NCBI GenBank assembly: GCA_913045265.1 | Contig: CAJWQX010000004.1 | Span: 1-64,000 of the forward strand | Length of the DNA stretch: 64,000 bases | Source: UBA11889 sp002313255 | GTDB lineage: Bacteria > Pseudomonadota > Gammaproteobacteria > Pseudomonadales > Azotimanducaceae | Direction: 5' to 3' | Shown: positions 57,590 through 64,000 of the stretch, piece by piece | Layout of the letters: every line of letters begins with the position of its first letter | Numbering within the stretch: position 1 is the stretch's first letter | Made by a program: the position numbers and the translations under genes | The notes under the pieces: model-generated | Databases searched by the model: none | Told to the model about the DNA's origin: nothing | The model's input: only the letters and a program-made list of their open reading frames with translations

Positions 57590-57814
57590 CTAAAGACCGT
57601 GCGGGGTGAGCGCTTTAATTGTAACCGCATGCAACGCTCCAGACTCAATGAGATCAGCTATACAGCGGTAGACCTTTTGTTGACGCTTGACAGGCGCGAG
57701 GCCTTCAAAAACATCAGCAATGATTCGAATAGCTGCCCGATTGCCATCCATATCGACGGTAATCTCAGCGCTAGTAAATTCAATTTCAAGCCTCTTTCTG
57801 AGTTCGGTCTCCAT
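57590..57814 (-). CDS. ibaG: BolA-family protein IbaG
   Basis: A 74-residue BolA-like protein of the short IbaG type, with AEITVDMDGNRAAIRIIADVFEGL and a conserved HAVTIKALTP end. IbaG pairs with monothiol glutaredoxins in iron-sulfur handling. The ATG at 57814 gives the family length; an upstream in-frame start adds 14 residues. It heads an ibaG-murA-hisD unit. The mlaFEDCB genes that commonly precede ibaG are absent. Confidence 0.9.
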   Translation of the reverse strand: METELRKRLEIEFTSAEITVDMDGNRAAIRIIADVFEGLAPVKRQQKVYRCIADLIESGALHAVTIKALTPHGL

Positions 57815-57909
57815 ATCTGTTCTACGCCTAAATTTCTGCGACCGACCACCTGACACGAGGCCTGTACGTGCCCACTATAACAGCGCCGTAATTGTGTGTT
57901 CGAGAGTCT

Positions 57910-57918
57910 TGCTACAAT
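57910..57918 (+). promoter_or_regulatory. Extended -10 promoter of the yrbG-lpt-rpoN operon
   Basis: TGCTACAAT is a good extended -10 element. It would start a transcript about 30 bases before yrbG, in the 140-base divergent gap with ibaG. No matching -35 was found. Confidence 0.5.
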
Positions 57919-57954
57919 CCTCCTGACTTCACTTCCTAGTAATTCACTTTCATT

Positions 57955-58911
57955 TTGTTGCAGTCCTCCGCCATTCTTGTCGTCGGCTTAATACTCCTCG
58001 TATGGAGCGCCGAACGTTTCGTATCGGGTGCAGCAGTCACGGCGGCCAACCTTGGAGTTTCCAAGATCGTAATCGGTCTTACAATTGTGTCGATCGGCAC
58101 TTCGGCTCCCGAGATACTGGTCGCAATTTCAGCATCACTGGAAGCTGCTCCGAAACTAGCAATTGGAAACGCCATTGGATCTAACATTGCCAATATCGGC
58201 CTCGTGCTCGGCGTCACAGCGATTGCCGCCCCATTGCCGTTTTCCCACGAGATAGTTAAGAACGAACTACGCTGGCTTATCGGCGCGACTTTGCTGGGAC
58301 TATTTTGTCTCGCTAACCTGTTCCTGGGATCGCTGGACGGGCTGTTGTTGTTGGCAGGACTCGGCCTAATTCTCTATCTGATGTTCGCCAAACAACGTCT
58401 AGGGCCGCAATTGCACGGCGTTGTCAACAATGAACCGGATCAAATACCTGCTATGCCCACGCATAAAGGGGTACTTTGGCTCATTTTCGGCTTGTTACTC
58501 TTACTTTTATCAGCCGAAGTTGTGGCGCAAGAGGCTATAAAAATAGCCCAACTTCTAGGCATTGACGAGCTCATTATAGGTCTAACGATCGTTGCTATCG
58601 GCACCAGCTTGCCGGAACTCGCGGCAAGCGTTAGTGCCGCTGTTAAAGGGCACTCTGACATTGCAATCGGCAACATTGTCGGGTCAAACATTCTCAATGT
58701 TCTGGCTGTTCTCTCCGTACCCGCTCTAATGCACCCGATCGGAATTGACTCCGTTGTTTTCTGGCGAGATTACGGCGTAATGACCTCGTTGACCCTTGTT
58801 CTCGTAGTTTTTGCTTTTTGTCGCGAATCTATTTCGCGACCCGAAGGAGCTTTAATGCTCACTATCTGGTTAGGCTATAACACGATCCTCTATATGCAGG
58901 CATCTGAGTGA
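57955..58911 (+). CDS. yrbG: Calcium/sodium antiporter family protein YrbG
   Basis: A 318-residue CaCA-superfamily exchanger with two repeats of the ion-binding motif: GTSAPE then GNAIGSNIANIGL in the first half, and GTSLPELAAS then GNIVGSNILNVL in the second. It has about ten helices. The gene starts at one of two adjacent TTG codons with no clear ribosome site. It is the first gene of the kdsC-lpt cluster, and its stop overlaps the GTG of kdsC. kdsD, usually between the two, is missing. Confidence 0.92.
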   Translation: MLQSSAILVVGLILLVWSAERFVSGAAVTAANLGVSKIVIGLTIVSIGTSAPEILVAISASLEAAPKLAIGNAIGSNIANIGLVLGVTAIAAPLPFSHEIVKNELRWLIGATLLGLFCLANLFLGSLDGLLLLAGLGLILYLMFAKQRLGPQLHGVVNNEPDQIPAMPTHKGVLWLIFGLLLLLLSAEVVAQEAIKIAQLLGIDELIIGLTIVAIGTSLPELAASVSAAVKGHSDIAIGNIVGSNILNVLAVLSVPALMHPIGIDSVVFWRDYGVMTSLTLVLVVFAFCRESISRPEGALMLTIWLGYNTILYMQASE

Positions 58912-59414
58912 ACAAAGATCTTCGTTCAAGGCTAGCTACGACTGAATTGCTTATTCTCGACGTGGACGGAGTCTTGACCGACGGACGACTTTTCTACGGT
59001 TCCGGGGGGGTTGAAATGAAGGCTTTCAATGCGCATGACGGTTACGGACTCAAGAAAATCCAACTGGAAGGTATCTCAATCGCTATCGTTTCTGGACGTA
59101 CGTCGGACATCGTCGAAAAAAGGGCCAAAGAATTGAATATTCGCTTTCTTTTTCAAAACGTCGGCCAGAAAAACGAAGTCCTTGAGGAACTACACCGAGA
59201 AAGCGGTATCGAACCTCGGCACATGGCCCATGTCGGAGATGACCTACCGGACCTGGCTCTGTTTCAAAGCGTCGGCCTCGGGATTGCCGTCGCTGACGCG
59301 CGTGTAGAAGTACGAAAAAGTGCCGATTTCGTCACGAACGCAAAGGGGGGCGAGGGTGCGGTGCGAGAAGTGTGCGAACTTATACTGGCGTCACGTCTCG
59401 AAGGAAACGAATGA
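58908..59414 (+). CDS. kdsC: 3-deoxy-D-manno-octulosonate 8-phosphate phosphatase KdsC
   Basis: A 168-residue HAD phosphatase of the C0 type: DVDGVLTDG at residues 18-26 with the two catalytic aspartates, IVSGRTSDIVEKRAKEL near 64 and HVGDDLPDLAL near 107. It frees Kdo from Kdo 8-phosphate for lipopolysaccharide. The GTG start overlaps the yrbG stop. Confidence 0.96.
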   Translation: MNKDLRSRLATTELLILDVDGVLTDGRLFYGSGGVEMKAFNAHDGYGLKKIQLEGISIAIVSGRTSDIVEKRAKELNIRFLFQNVGQKNEVLEELHRESGIEPRHMAHVGDDLPDLALFQSVGLGIAVADARVEVRKSADFVTNAKGGEGAVREVCELILASRLEGNE

Positions 59415-60028
59415 TACGCTGGTACCTGATCGCCGGACTTGTCGTCGCCACTTTCTTCGCCTTCTGGGGGTTGGAGTCCGAAGAAACATTACACCGTACC
59501 TTACCACCAGAATTGTCGGATCGGCCTAGTCTTTACCTTGAAAACGCGAGAATCAGCCAGTTTGGTTCGCATGGTCTAAACCGATACACGATATCGTCAA
59601 AGGCGATCACCCAGCATACGGCGACGGGTCACTCGACTCTGGTACAACCTTCTTTGACCTTCCATCAGCCGGGCGAATCTCCCTGGTATATTTACTCGGA
59701 GCTCGGAGAGATCAAGCGGCATTTAAGCGCCCAAAACGCGCCGCCCGGTGACACGATCGGCCCTGGAACATCGATTCACTTCACGGGTCAAGTGCGGCTT
59801 TCAAGAGGCCGTAACAATCAAACACTCATGGAGCTTCAGGGTGAATCGTTGACAATTTTTCCGGAACTAAAGCGCGTTGAATCCAACGAGCCTGTTATTA
59901 TCGAAACGTCTTCAAGCAATGCCCGCGCCGCGAGTTTTGAATGCGACCTTGAACAAAATTTTTTGCATCTTCGATCCTCAACTGACCAGCGGGTTCACTT
60001 TGTCATCCTTCCGAAAAATCGGATTTGA
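59411..60028 (+). CDS. lptC: LPS export protein LptC
   Basis: A 205-residue protein with an N-terminal membrane anchor (about residues 5-19) and a periplasmic LptC jellyroll (LYLENARISQFGSHGLNRYTISSKAI near 43). It joins the LptBFG extractor to LptA in the bridge. The ATG overlaps the kdsC stop. It is identified by topology, weak motifs and its place ahead of lptA-lptB. Confidence 0.92.
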   Translation: MIRWYLIAGLVVATFFAFWGLESEETLHRTLPPELSDRPSLYLENARISQFGSHGLNRYTISSKAITQHTATGHSTLVQPSLTFHQPGESPWYIYSELGEIKRHLSAQNAPPGDTIGPGTSIHFTGQVRLSRGRNNQTLMELQGESLTIFPELKRVESNEPVIIETSSSNARAASFECDLEQNFLHLRSSTDQRVHFVILPKNRI

Positions 60029-60494
60029 AGTTATTGCTGTTTGTTGGTGTTTAACGTCGCTGTCTGCCCCCGATTCCTCATTTGATAACGAAACGCCCAT
60101 CCATATTCGTGGCGACGATCTACGGGGAGACATGACGACCCGCACCGTGATCAGTGGCTCAGTGACATTGGATCAAGGAAATATTCATGTCGAGGCAGAC
60201 TCGATGACAATCGATTGGTTGGAAGGTGAAGTGCAAAGAATTATAGCAAACGGAGATAAAGCTCACTTCACGCGAACTATTAGTAAGGACAATTCCTCAA
60301 TCGATGCGCGGGCCCACAACATAATCTATCACCGTGAACTCAACCAAATAGAACTCCAGGGGATGGCGTTTCTTAGACAAGGAGGCAGCCTATTTCGTGG
60401 CGAAAAAATTCTCTACGACATCGGTGCCGGCCTAGTAAAGGCCGATTCTGGAATGTCGGGAGGAGTTGAATTCATCTGGGACCCTCGAGAATAA
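60000..60494 (+). CDS. lptA: LPS transport periplasmic protein LptA
   Basis: A 164-residue protein with a signal peptide (about residues 1-24) and an OstA-like beta domain: VISGSVTLDQGNIHVEADSM, then HNIIYHRELNQIELQGMAFLRQGGSLFRGEKILYDI. It forms the periplasmic bridge carrying LPS. No ATG precedes the signal sequence; the TTG at 60000 gives a good signal with Arg and Lys and lies 29 bases inside lptC. Shorter than the E. coli protein by about 20 residues, mainly at the C-terminus. Confidence 0.9.
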   Translation: MSSFRKIGFEVIAVCWCLTSLSAPDSSFDNETPIHIRGDDLRGDMTTRTVISGSVTLDQGNIHVEADSMTIDWLEGEVQRIIANGDKAHFTRTISKDNSSIDARAHNIIYHRELNQIELQGMAFLRQGGSLFRGEKILYDIGAGLVKADSGMSGGVEFIWDPRE

Positions 60495-60501
60495 GTTCTC
60501 G

Positions 60502-61227
60502 ATGTCAATCCTACGAGCAGCTAATCTCCATAAAAGCTACCGCGGCAGACCAGTTGTTAACGATTTATCCATCCACGTCTCGAGCGGAGAAATCGTTGGA
60601 CTTCTGGGACCCAACGGAGCCGGAAAAACCCTCAGTTTTCACATGGTTGTGGGGCTGGTGAGACTGGACAGTGGCACGGTATCAATCGATGAGCACGTCC
60701 TCTCCAATGCACCCATGCATCAACGCGCCCAGAAAGGATTGGTTTATTTACCCCAGGAACCGAGTGTTTTTCGAAAGCTCTCGGTTGAGAACAATTTGCA
60801 CGCCATCATTGAATTGAGGGGTGATCTTGACAAGTCGCAGAAAAAATCTTTAGCACAACAGCTTCTTGCAGAGTTTAATCTGAACGAGATTAGCGAAGTG
60901 ATTAGTGAGCGACTTTCTGGCGGAGAAAGGCGTCGACTAGAGATTGCTCGCGCGCTCGCGAACCAGCCACGTTTTTTGTTACTCGACGAACCGTTTGCTG
61001 GCGTCGACCCAATTTCTGTTGACGACATCAAGGTTGAAATTCGCAAACTTGCAACTCGTCAAATCGGCGTACTCATCACCGACCACAACGTTCGGGAAAC
61101 CTTGGATATCTGCGATCGGGCATACATCGTAAACGAAGGGCGCATCATTGCCGATGGAACGGCACACGACGTACTATCAGATGCGGTGGTGCAACGAGTC
61201 TATCTAGGGCCGCGGTTTTCTATTTAG
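60502..61227 (+). CDS. lptB: LPS export ABC transporter ATPase LptB
   Basis: A 241-residue ABC ATPase: Walker A GPNGAGKT at residues 36-43, YLPQEPSVFRKLSVENN near 84, signature LSGGERRRLEIARAL near 138 and LLLDEPFAGVDPISV near 161. It powers LPS extraction with LptFG, which are not in the window. The ATG lies seven bases after the lptA stop. Confidence 0.97.
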   Translation: MSILRAANLHKSYRGRPVVNDLSIHVSSGEIVGLLGPNGAGKTLSFHMVVGLVRLDSGTVSIDEHVLSNAPMHQRAQKGLVYLPQEPSVFRKLSVENNLHAIIELRGDLDKSQKKSLAQQLLAEFNLNEISEVISERLSGGERRRLEIARALANQPRFLLLDEPFAGVDPISVDDIKVEIRKLATRQIGVLITDHNVRETLDICDRAYIVNEGRIIADGTAHDVLSDAVVQRVYLGPRFSI

Positions 61228-61273
61228 ACAGCGATTGTAAATCGCCAGCAATATCCATCGAACCGATTGGAAT

Positions 61274-62779
61274 ATGAAACAAATTCCCTCAATTAAAACC
61301 CGCCAACGGTTCAAGGTCACGCCACAGTTGCGAACCGCGATAGGGCTATTACAGCTTTCCGGCAGCGAACTTCAGCTCGAAATTCAGCAAGCTATCGAAA
61401 CAAACGCACTCCTCGAAATCGAAAACAATAACCCTCAACAATTCGTCGATGAAGTCGTAGATACGAATTCTCATCCATACAACGAATCGATAAGACGCGA
61501 GTCAGATTGGCCGAACGACACTCGTATTGAAGGCCAGGATGACCTGTACGCTGACGAAGATTCAGGTATCGATCGATATTGGCTACCCGCTCATGAGAGA
61601 TCCGATATTGATAGATCCCGCTTGGACACCTACGAAGTTGCTGATCATTCGGTGTCGCTGTCAGATCATCTTACCCAGCAAATAGACTTCGCATCACTCA
61701 CGGTTGTACAAGACGCGATCGCCCAAGCAATTATCGACGGCATCAATGATGATGGCATGCTGCAAAACAGTTTGGTCGAAATAGCGGCGAGCCTTCGCCC
61801 GGAGGTAAATGCCTCTTTGGTCGAAATGGAGAAGGTCCTGAAGGTTATTCAAGATCTACATCCGGCTGGCGTGGGTTCCCGAAATCTCCAGGAATGTCTC
61901 CTGATACAACTGCGACTTCTTCCTAAGGACTCCCATTCAAAAAGGGTCGCAATACGAGTACTAGCCGATCATTTTGAATTTCTTGCGTCGCAAGATTTCG
62001 ATCGGCTTTCCCGCATTTTGAATATGCCAGCCAAGGACTTGCTTGAAGCAGTCGATTTGGTCCGATCACTCAACCCAAGGCCTGGTTCAATAATTGTTTC
62101 CACTCTCACTGAATACGTCGCACCCGATGTGATCGTCCGCGAGGACAATGGTCGATGGCTGGTTGAATTAAACCCAGACGTTACACCCCGAATAAGAATT
62201 AATCCCATATACGATCAACCTTCAACGATGTCGACGAAATTTCAGTCCAATGCTTACGTTCGCGAAAACTTACGACATGCAAAGCTATTTCTTCAAGGTG
62301 TAGAACATCGAAATTCAACGTTGGCCAACGTTTCTCGTTGCATCGTCGAGCACCAACACGGATTTCTAGAGCACGGGTTGAGTGCAATGAAGCCTCTGTC
62401 TCTAGCCGATATCTCGTCTAAATTGGACGTACATGTCTCCACGGTTTCGCGAATCACGACCCGCAAGTACCTACTGACGCCCCGAGGGTTATTTCCTTTG
62501 AAGTATTTCTTCTCCAAAACCATTTCCACAACCGATGGGGAACCAGTAGCTAGTATTGCCGTTCAAGAATTGATACGGAACATAATTAGTCGCGAAGAAA
62601 AACGGGATCCGTTATCCGATAACTCTATCTCGAAACTACTTGAGTCTGACGGGATGAAAATAGCCCGACGAACGGTTACGAAATATCGGGAAATCATGGC
62701 AATTCCAACGTCTAACAAACGCAAAAAGCACTATTGGGCATTGGGGATTCAAGTAAGGCGGAATAAAATAGTCGGTTAA
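61274..62779 (+). CDS. rpoN: RNA polymerase sigma-54 factor RpoN
   Basis: A 501-residue sigma-54: the activator-interacting region I at residues 12-50 (FKVTPQLRTAIGLLQLS), an acidic region II, the core-binding domain, the helix-turn-helix (VHVSTVSRITTRKYLLTPRGLFPLKYFFS near 385) and the RpoN box ARRTVTKYRE at about 464-473. About 15 extra residues follow the usual C-terminal end. Transcription from -24/-12 promoters needs activators that are not in the window. hpf, normally after rpoN, is absent; ptsN follows by 16 bases. Confidence 0.97.
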   Translation: MKQIPSIKTRQRFKVTPQLRTAIGLLQLSGSELQLEIQQAIETNALLEIENNNPQQFVDEVVDTNSHPYNESIRRESDWPNDTRIEGQDDLYADEDSGIDRYWLPAHERSDIDRSRLDTYEVADHSVSLSDHLTQQIDFASLTVVQDAIAQAIIDGINDDGMLQNSLVEIAASLRPEVNASLVEMEKVLKVIQDLHPAGVGSRNLQECLLIQLRLLPKDSHSKRVAIRVLADHFEFLASQDFDRLSRILNMPAKDLLEAVDLVRSLNPRPGSIIVSTLTEYVAPDVIVREDNGRWLVELNPDVTPRIRINPIYDQPSTMSTKFQSNAYVRENLRHAKLFLQGVEHRNSTLANVSRCIVEHQHGFLEHGLSAMKPLSLADISSKLDVHVSTVSRITTRKYLLTPRGLFPLKYFFSKTISTTDGEPVASIAVQELIRNIISREEKRDPLSDNSISKLLESDGMKIARRTVTKYREIMAIPTSNKRKKHYWALGIQVRRNKIVG

Positions 62780-62795
62780 AAAGTATTGAACATTG

Positions 62796-63260
62796 ATGAT
62801 CAATTTCGGATCAATATTACCCTTAAGCTGTGTGCGACGAGGATTAGACGCCACTTCAAGAAAGGCCTCTCTTGAGACGGCAGCTGAGCTGATCGCCACC
62901 ACTCAAGAGAGTATCGGTGCACGACAGCTACTGGAGGCGTTGATGGCGCGAGAAAAGCTTGGTAGCACCAGCCTTGGGGATGGTATTGCAATTCCGCATT
63001 GTCGATATCCGAACTGTCAAAAGCCCGTCGCCTCACTCTTGTACCTGTCGGACCCAATTAGTTTTGACGATCAAAACGTCGACCTTATATTCGTTCTCGT
63101 TGTACCGGAACAAGAAACCCGCCTGCACCTGGATCTCTTGGCTATTCTCGCACGAGTCTTCGACCGTCAACCAAATGCTCAGGATTTGCGAAAAACGCGA
63201 AACGATCGAGAACTGTACGAAGTTTTTCAACGCCAAGTTGCCGAGGCATTAGCGGAGTGA
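62796..63260 (+). CDS. ptsN: PTS IIA-like nitrogen-regulatory protein PtsN
   Basis: A 154-residue EIIA-Ntr. The phosphorylated His68 is in GIAIPHCR; LEALMAREKLGSTSLGDG precedes it as usual. It takes phosphate from NPr and regulates potassium and nitrogen responses. The ATG at 62796 is used; a TTG one codon earlier is possible. Its stop overlaps the GTG of rapZ. Confidence 0.95.
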   Translation: MINFGSILPLSCVRRGLDATSRKASLETAAELIATTQESIGARQLLEALMAREKLGSTSLGDGIAIPHCRYPNCQKPVASLLYLSDPISFDDQNVDLIFVLVVPEQETRLHLDLLAILARVFDRQPNAQDLRKTRNDRELYEVFQRQVAEALAE

Positions 63261-64000
63261 AATTGATCGTCATCAGCGGACGGTCGGGTTCAGGGAAAAG
63301 CACTGCACTTAACGCTCTTGAAGATGAGGGTTTCAGTTGTATTGATAATTTTCCGGCCGGCCTGCTACCACAACTAATCCAATCTAATTTGGAGGCCAAA
63401 ATCATCCAAGATCTCGCAGTCTGTATCGATGCGCGGAATCTACCAAAAGATCTCGAACAACTGCCCCAGCGGCTTAATGCGCTCGACCAAATCGATCTGA
63501 AAATTCAAGTCATATTTCTCGATGCGTTTGCCGATACTCTGATACAACGCTTCAGTGAAACCCGTCGTCGACACCCCCTCACTCACCTCTTCCACGATTT
63601 ACGCGAGGCTATTGACATGGAACGAGAGGTCCTTGCTGTCGTTTCTGAGTTGGCCGATCTTCAGATAGACACTACAACATTAACTGGCGCAGACCTCGTG
63701 GAAATGATCAAAGTCCGCGTAATCAACAAATCCGCTAATAGCATGTCACTTCTTTTTCGGTCGTTCGCATTTAAGAATGGAGTTCCTACCGACTCTGATT
63801 TCGTTTTCGATGTCCGCTGTTTACCCAATCCCTATTGGCAAAAGGATCTCCGGTCTTTGACCGGGGCTGATCAAGCAGTCCGCAATTTTCTCGATTCACA
63901 ACCAGTAGCAAATCTTTTAGCCAACGACATCTGTAGCTTCCTTGAAACTTGGTTATCCGAATTCGAAAAGACAAATCGCGCATATTTAACGATGGCTATA
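63257..64000 (+). CDS. rapZ: RNase adapter protein RapZ (3' truncated by window edge)
   Basis: The frame opens at a GTG overlapping the ptsN stop (GTGA) and stays open for 248 codons to the window edge, so about the last 35-40 residues are missing. The start KLIVISGRSGSGKS holds Walker A at residues 8-15; CIDNFPAGLLP, ETRRRHPL and FVFDVRCLPNPYW are RapZ signatures. In E. coli RapZ directs RNase E to the sRNA GlmZ and so controls GlmS, the supply of amino sugars to wall and LPS. That fits the envelope genes upstream. Confidence 0.95.
   Translation, partial: MKLIVISGRSGSGKSTALNALEDEGFSCIDNFPAGLLPQLIQSNLEAKIIQDLAVCIDARNLPKDLEQLPQRLNALDQIDLKIQVIFLDAFADTLIQRFSETRRRHPLTHLFHDLREAIDMEREVLAVVSELADLQIDTTTLTGADLVEMIKVRVINKSANSMSLLFRSFAFKNGVPTDSDFVFDVRCLPNPYWQKDLRSLTGADQAVRNFLDSQPVANLLANDICSFLETWLSEFEKTNRAYLTMAI

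Overview
The window is a contiguous piece of a gammaproteobacterial chromosome. It carries about 62 protein genes, one tRNA and RNase P RNA, with no transposase, phage gene, rRNA operon or CRISPR array. The class is inferred from several gene neighbourhoods: rsmI-rnpB-mraZ plus the dcw cell-division cluster, divergent lpoA/rsmI with dolP, ampD-nadC-tRNA-Thr-pilD-coaE-yacG, lpxC-dciA-secA, rplM-rpsI-sspA, ibaG-murA, and yrbG-kdsC-lptCAB-rpoN-ptsN-rapZ. The MurE motif DNPR and the LPS genes fit a Gram-negative cell with meso-diaminopimelate peptidoglycan. A perfect CIRCE operator before groESL implies an HrcA repressor, which enteric bacteria lack, so a lineage away from the Enterobacterales is likely. 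Genus cannot be told from the sequence.

Layout. Bases 1-13.9 kb form a mixed accessory-like region: the end of a DUF3604/PHP-type gene, HIT, VOC, GST and methyltransferase genes, a fused betaine-type ABC importer, exonuclease I, a DASS anion transporter, a lipoprotein aminopeptidase, an acyltransferase, gspA-gspB, a coiled-coil membrane protein and a PuuD-like membrane protein. From 14 to 25.4 kb lie groESL, fxsA, an alkyltransferase-like protein, ampG-yajQ, a cobalamin adenosyltransferase, aceF-aceE and a ROK kinase coupled to ampD. From 25.4 to 33.9 kb lie nadC, an H-NS-family gene and tRNA-Thr in an AT-rich pocket, then pilD-coaE-yacG, argJ, secA and dciA. From 33.9 to 48 kb, on the minus strand, lies the division and wall cluster mraZ-rsmH-ftsL-ftsI-murE-mraY-murD-ftsW-murC-ftsQ-ftsA-ftsZ-lpxC. 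From 48 to 57.8 kb lie rnpB, rsmI, lpoA, dolP, sspA, rpsI, rplM, zapE, hisD, murA and ibaG. The rest is yrbG through rapZ, which runs off the right edge.

The main theme is the cell envelope: peptidoglycan precursor synthesis (murA, C, D, E, mraY), septal synthesis and its activation (ftsI, ftsW, ftsQ, ftsL, lpoA), divisome (ftsA, ftsZ, zapE), wall recycling (ampG, ampD), LPS synthesis and transport (lpxC, kdsC, lptABC) and outer-membrane maintenance (dolP). The most unusual property is that several normally conserved clusters lack internal members, while the flanking genes touch or overlap without a scar: murF, murG, murB/ddl, hisG, mlaFEDCB, kdsD, hpf and pilABC. Some of these encode essential steps, so they should lie elsewhere in the genome or be replaced. 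No obviously new defence or mobile system was found.
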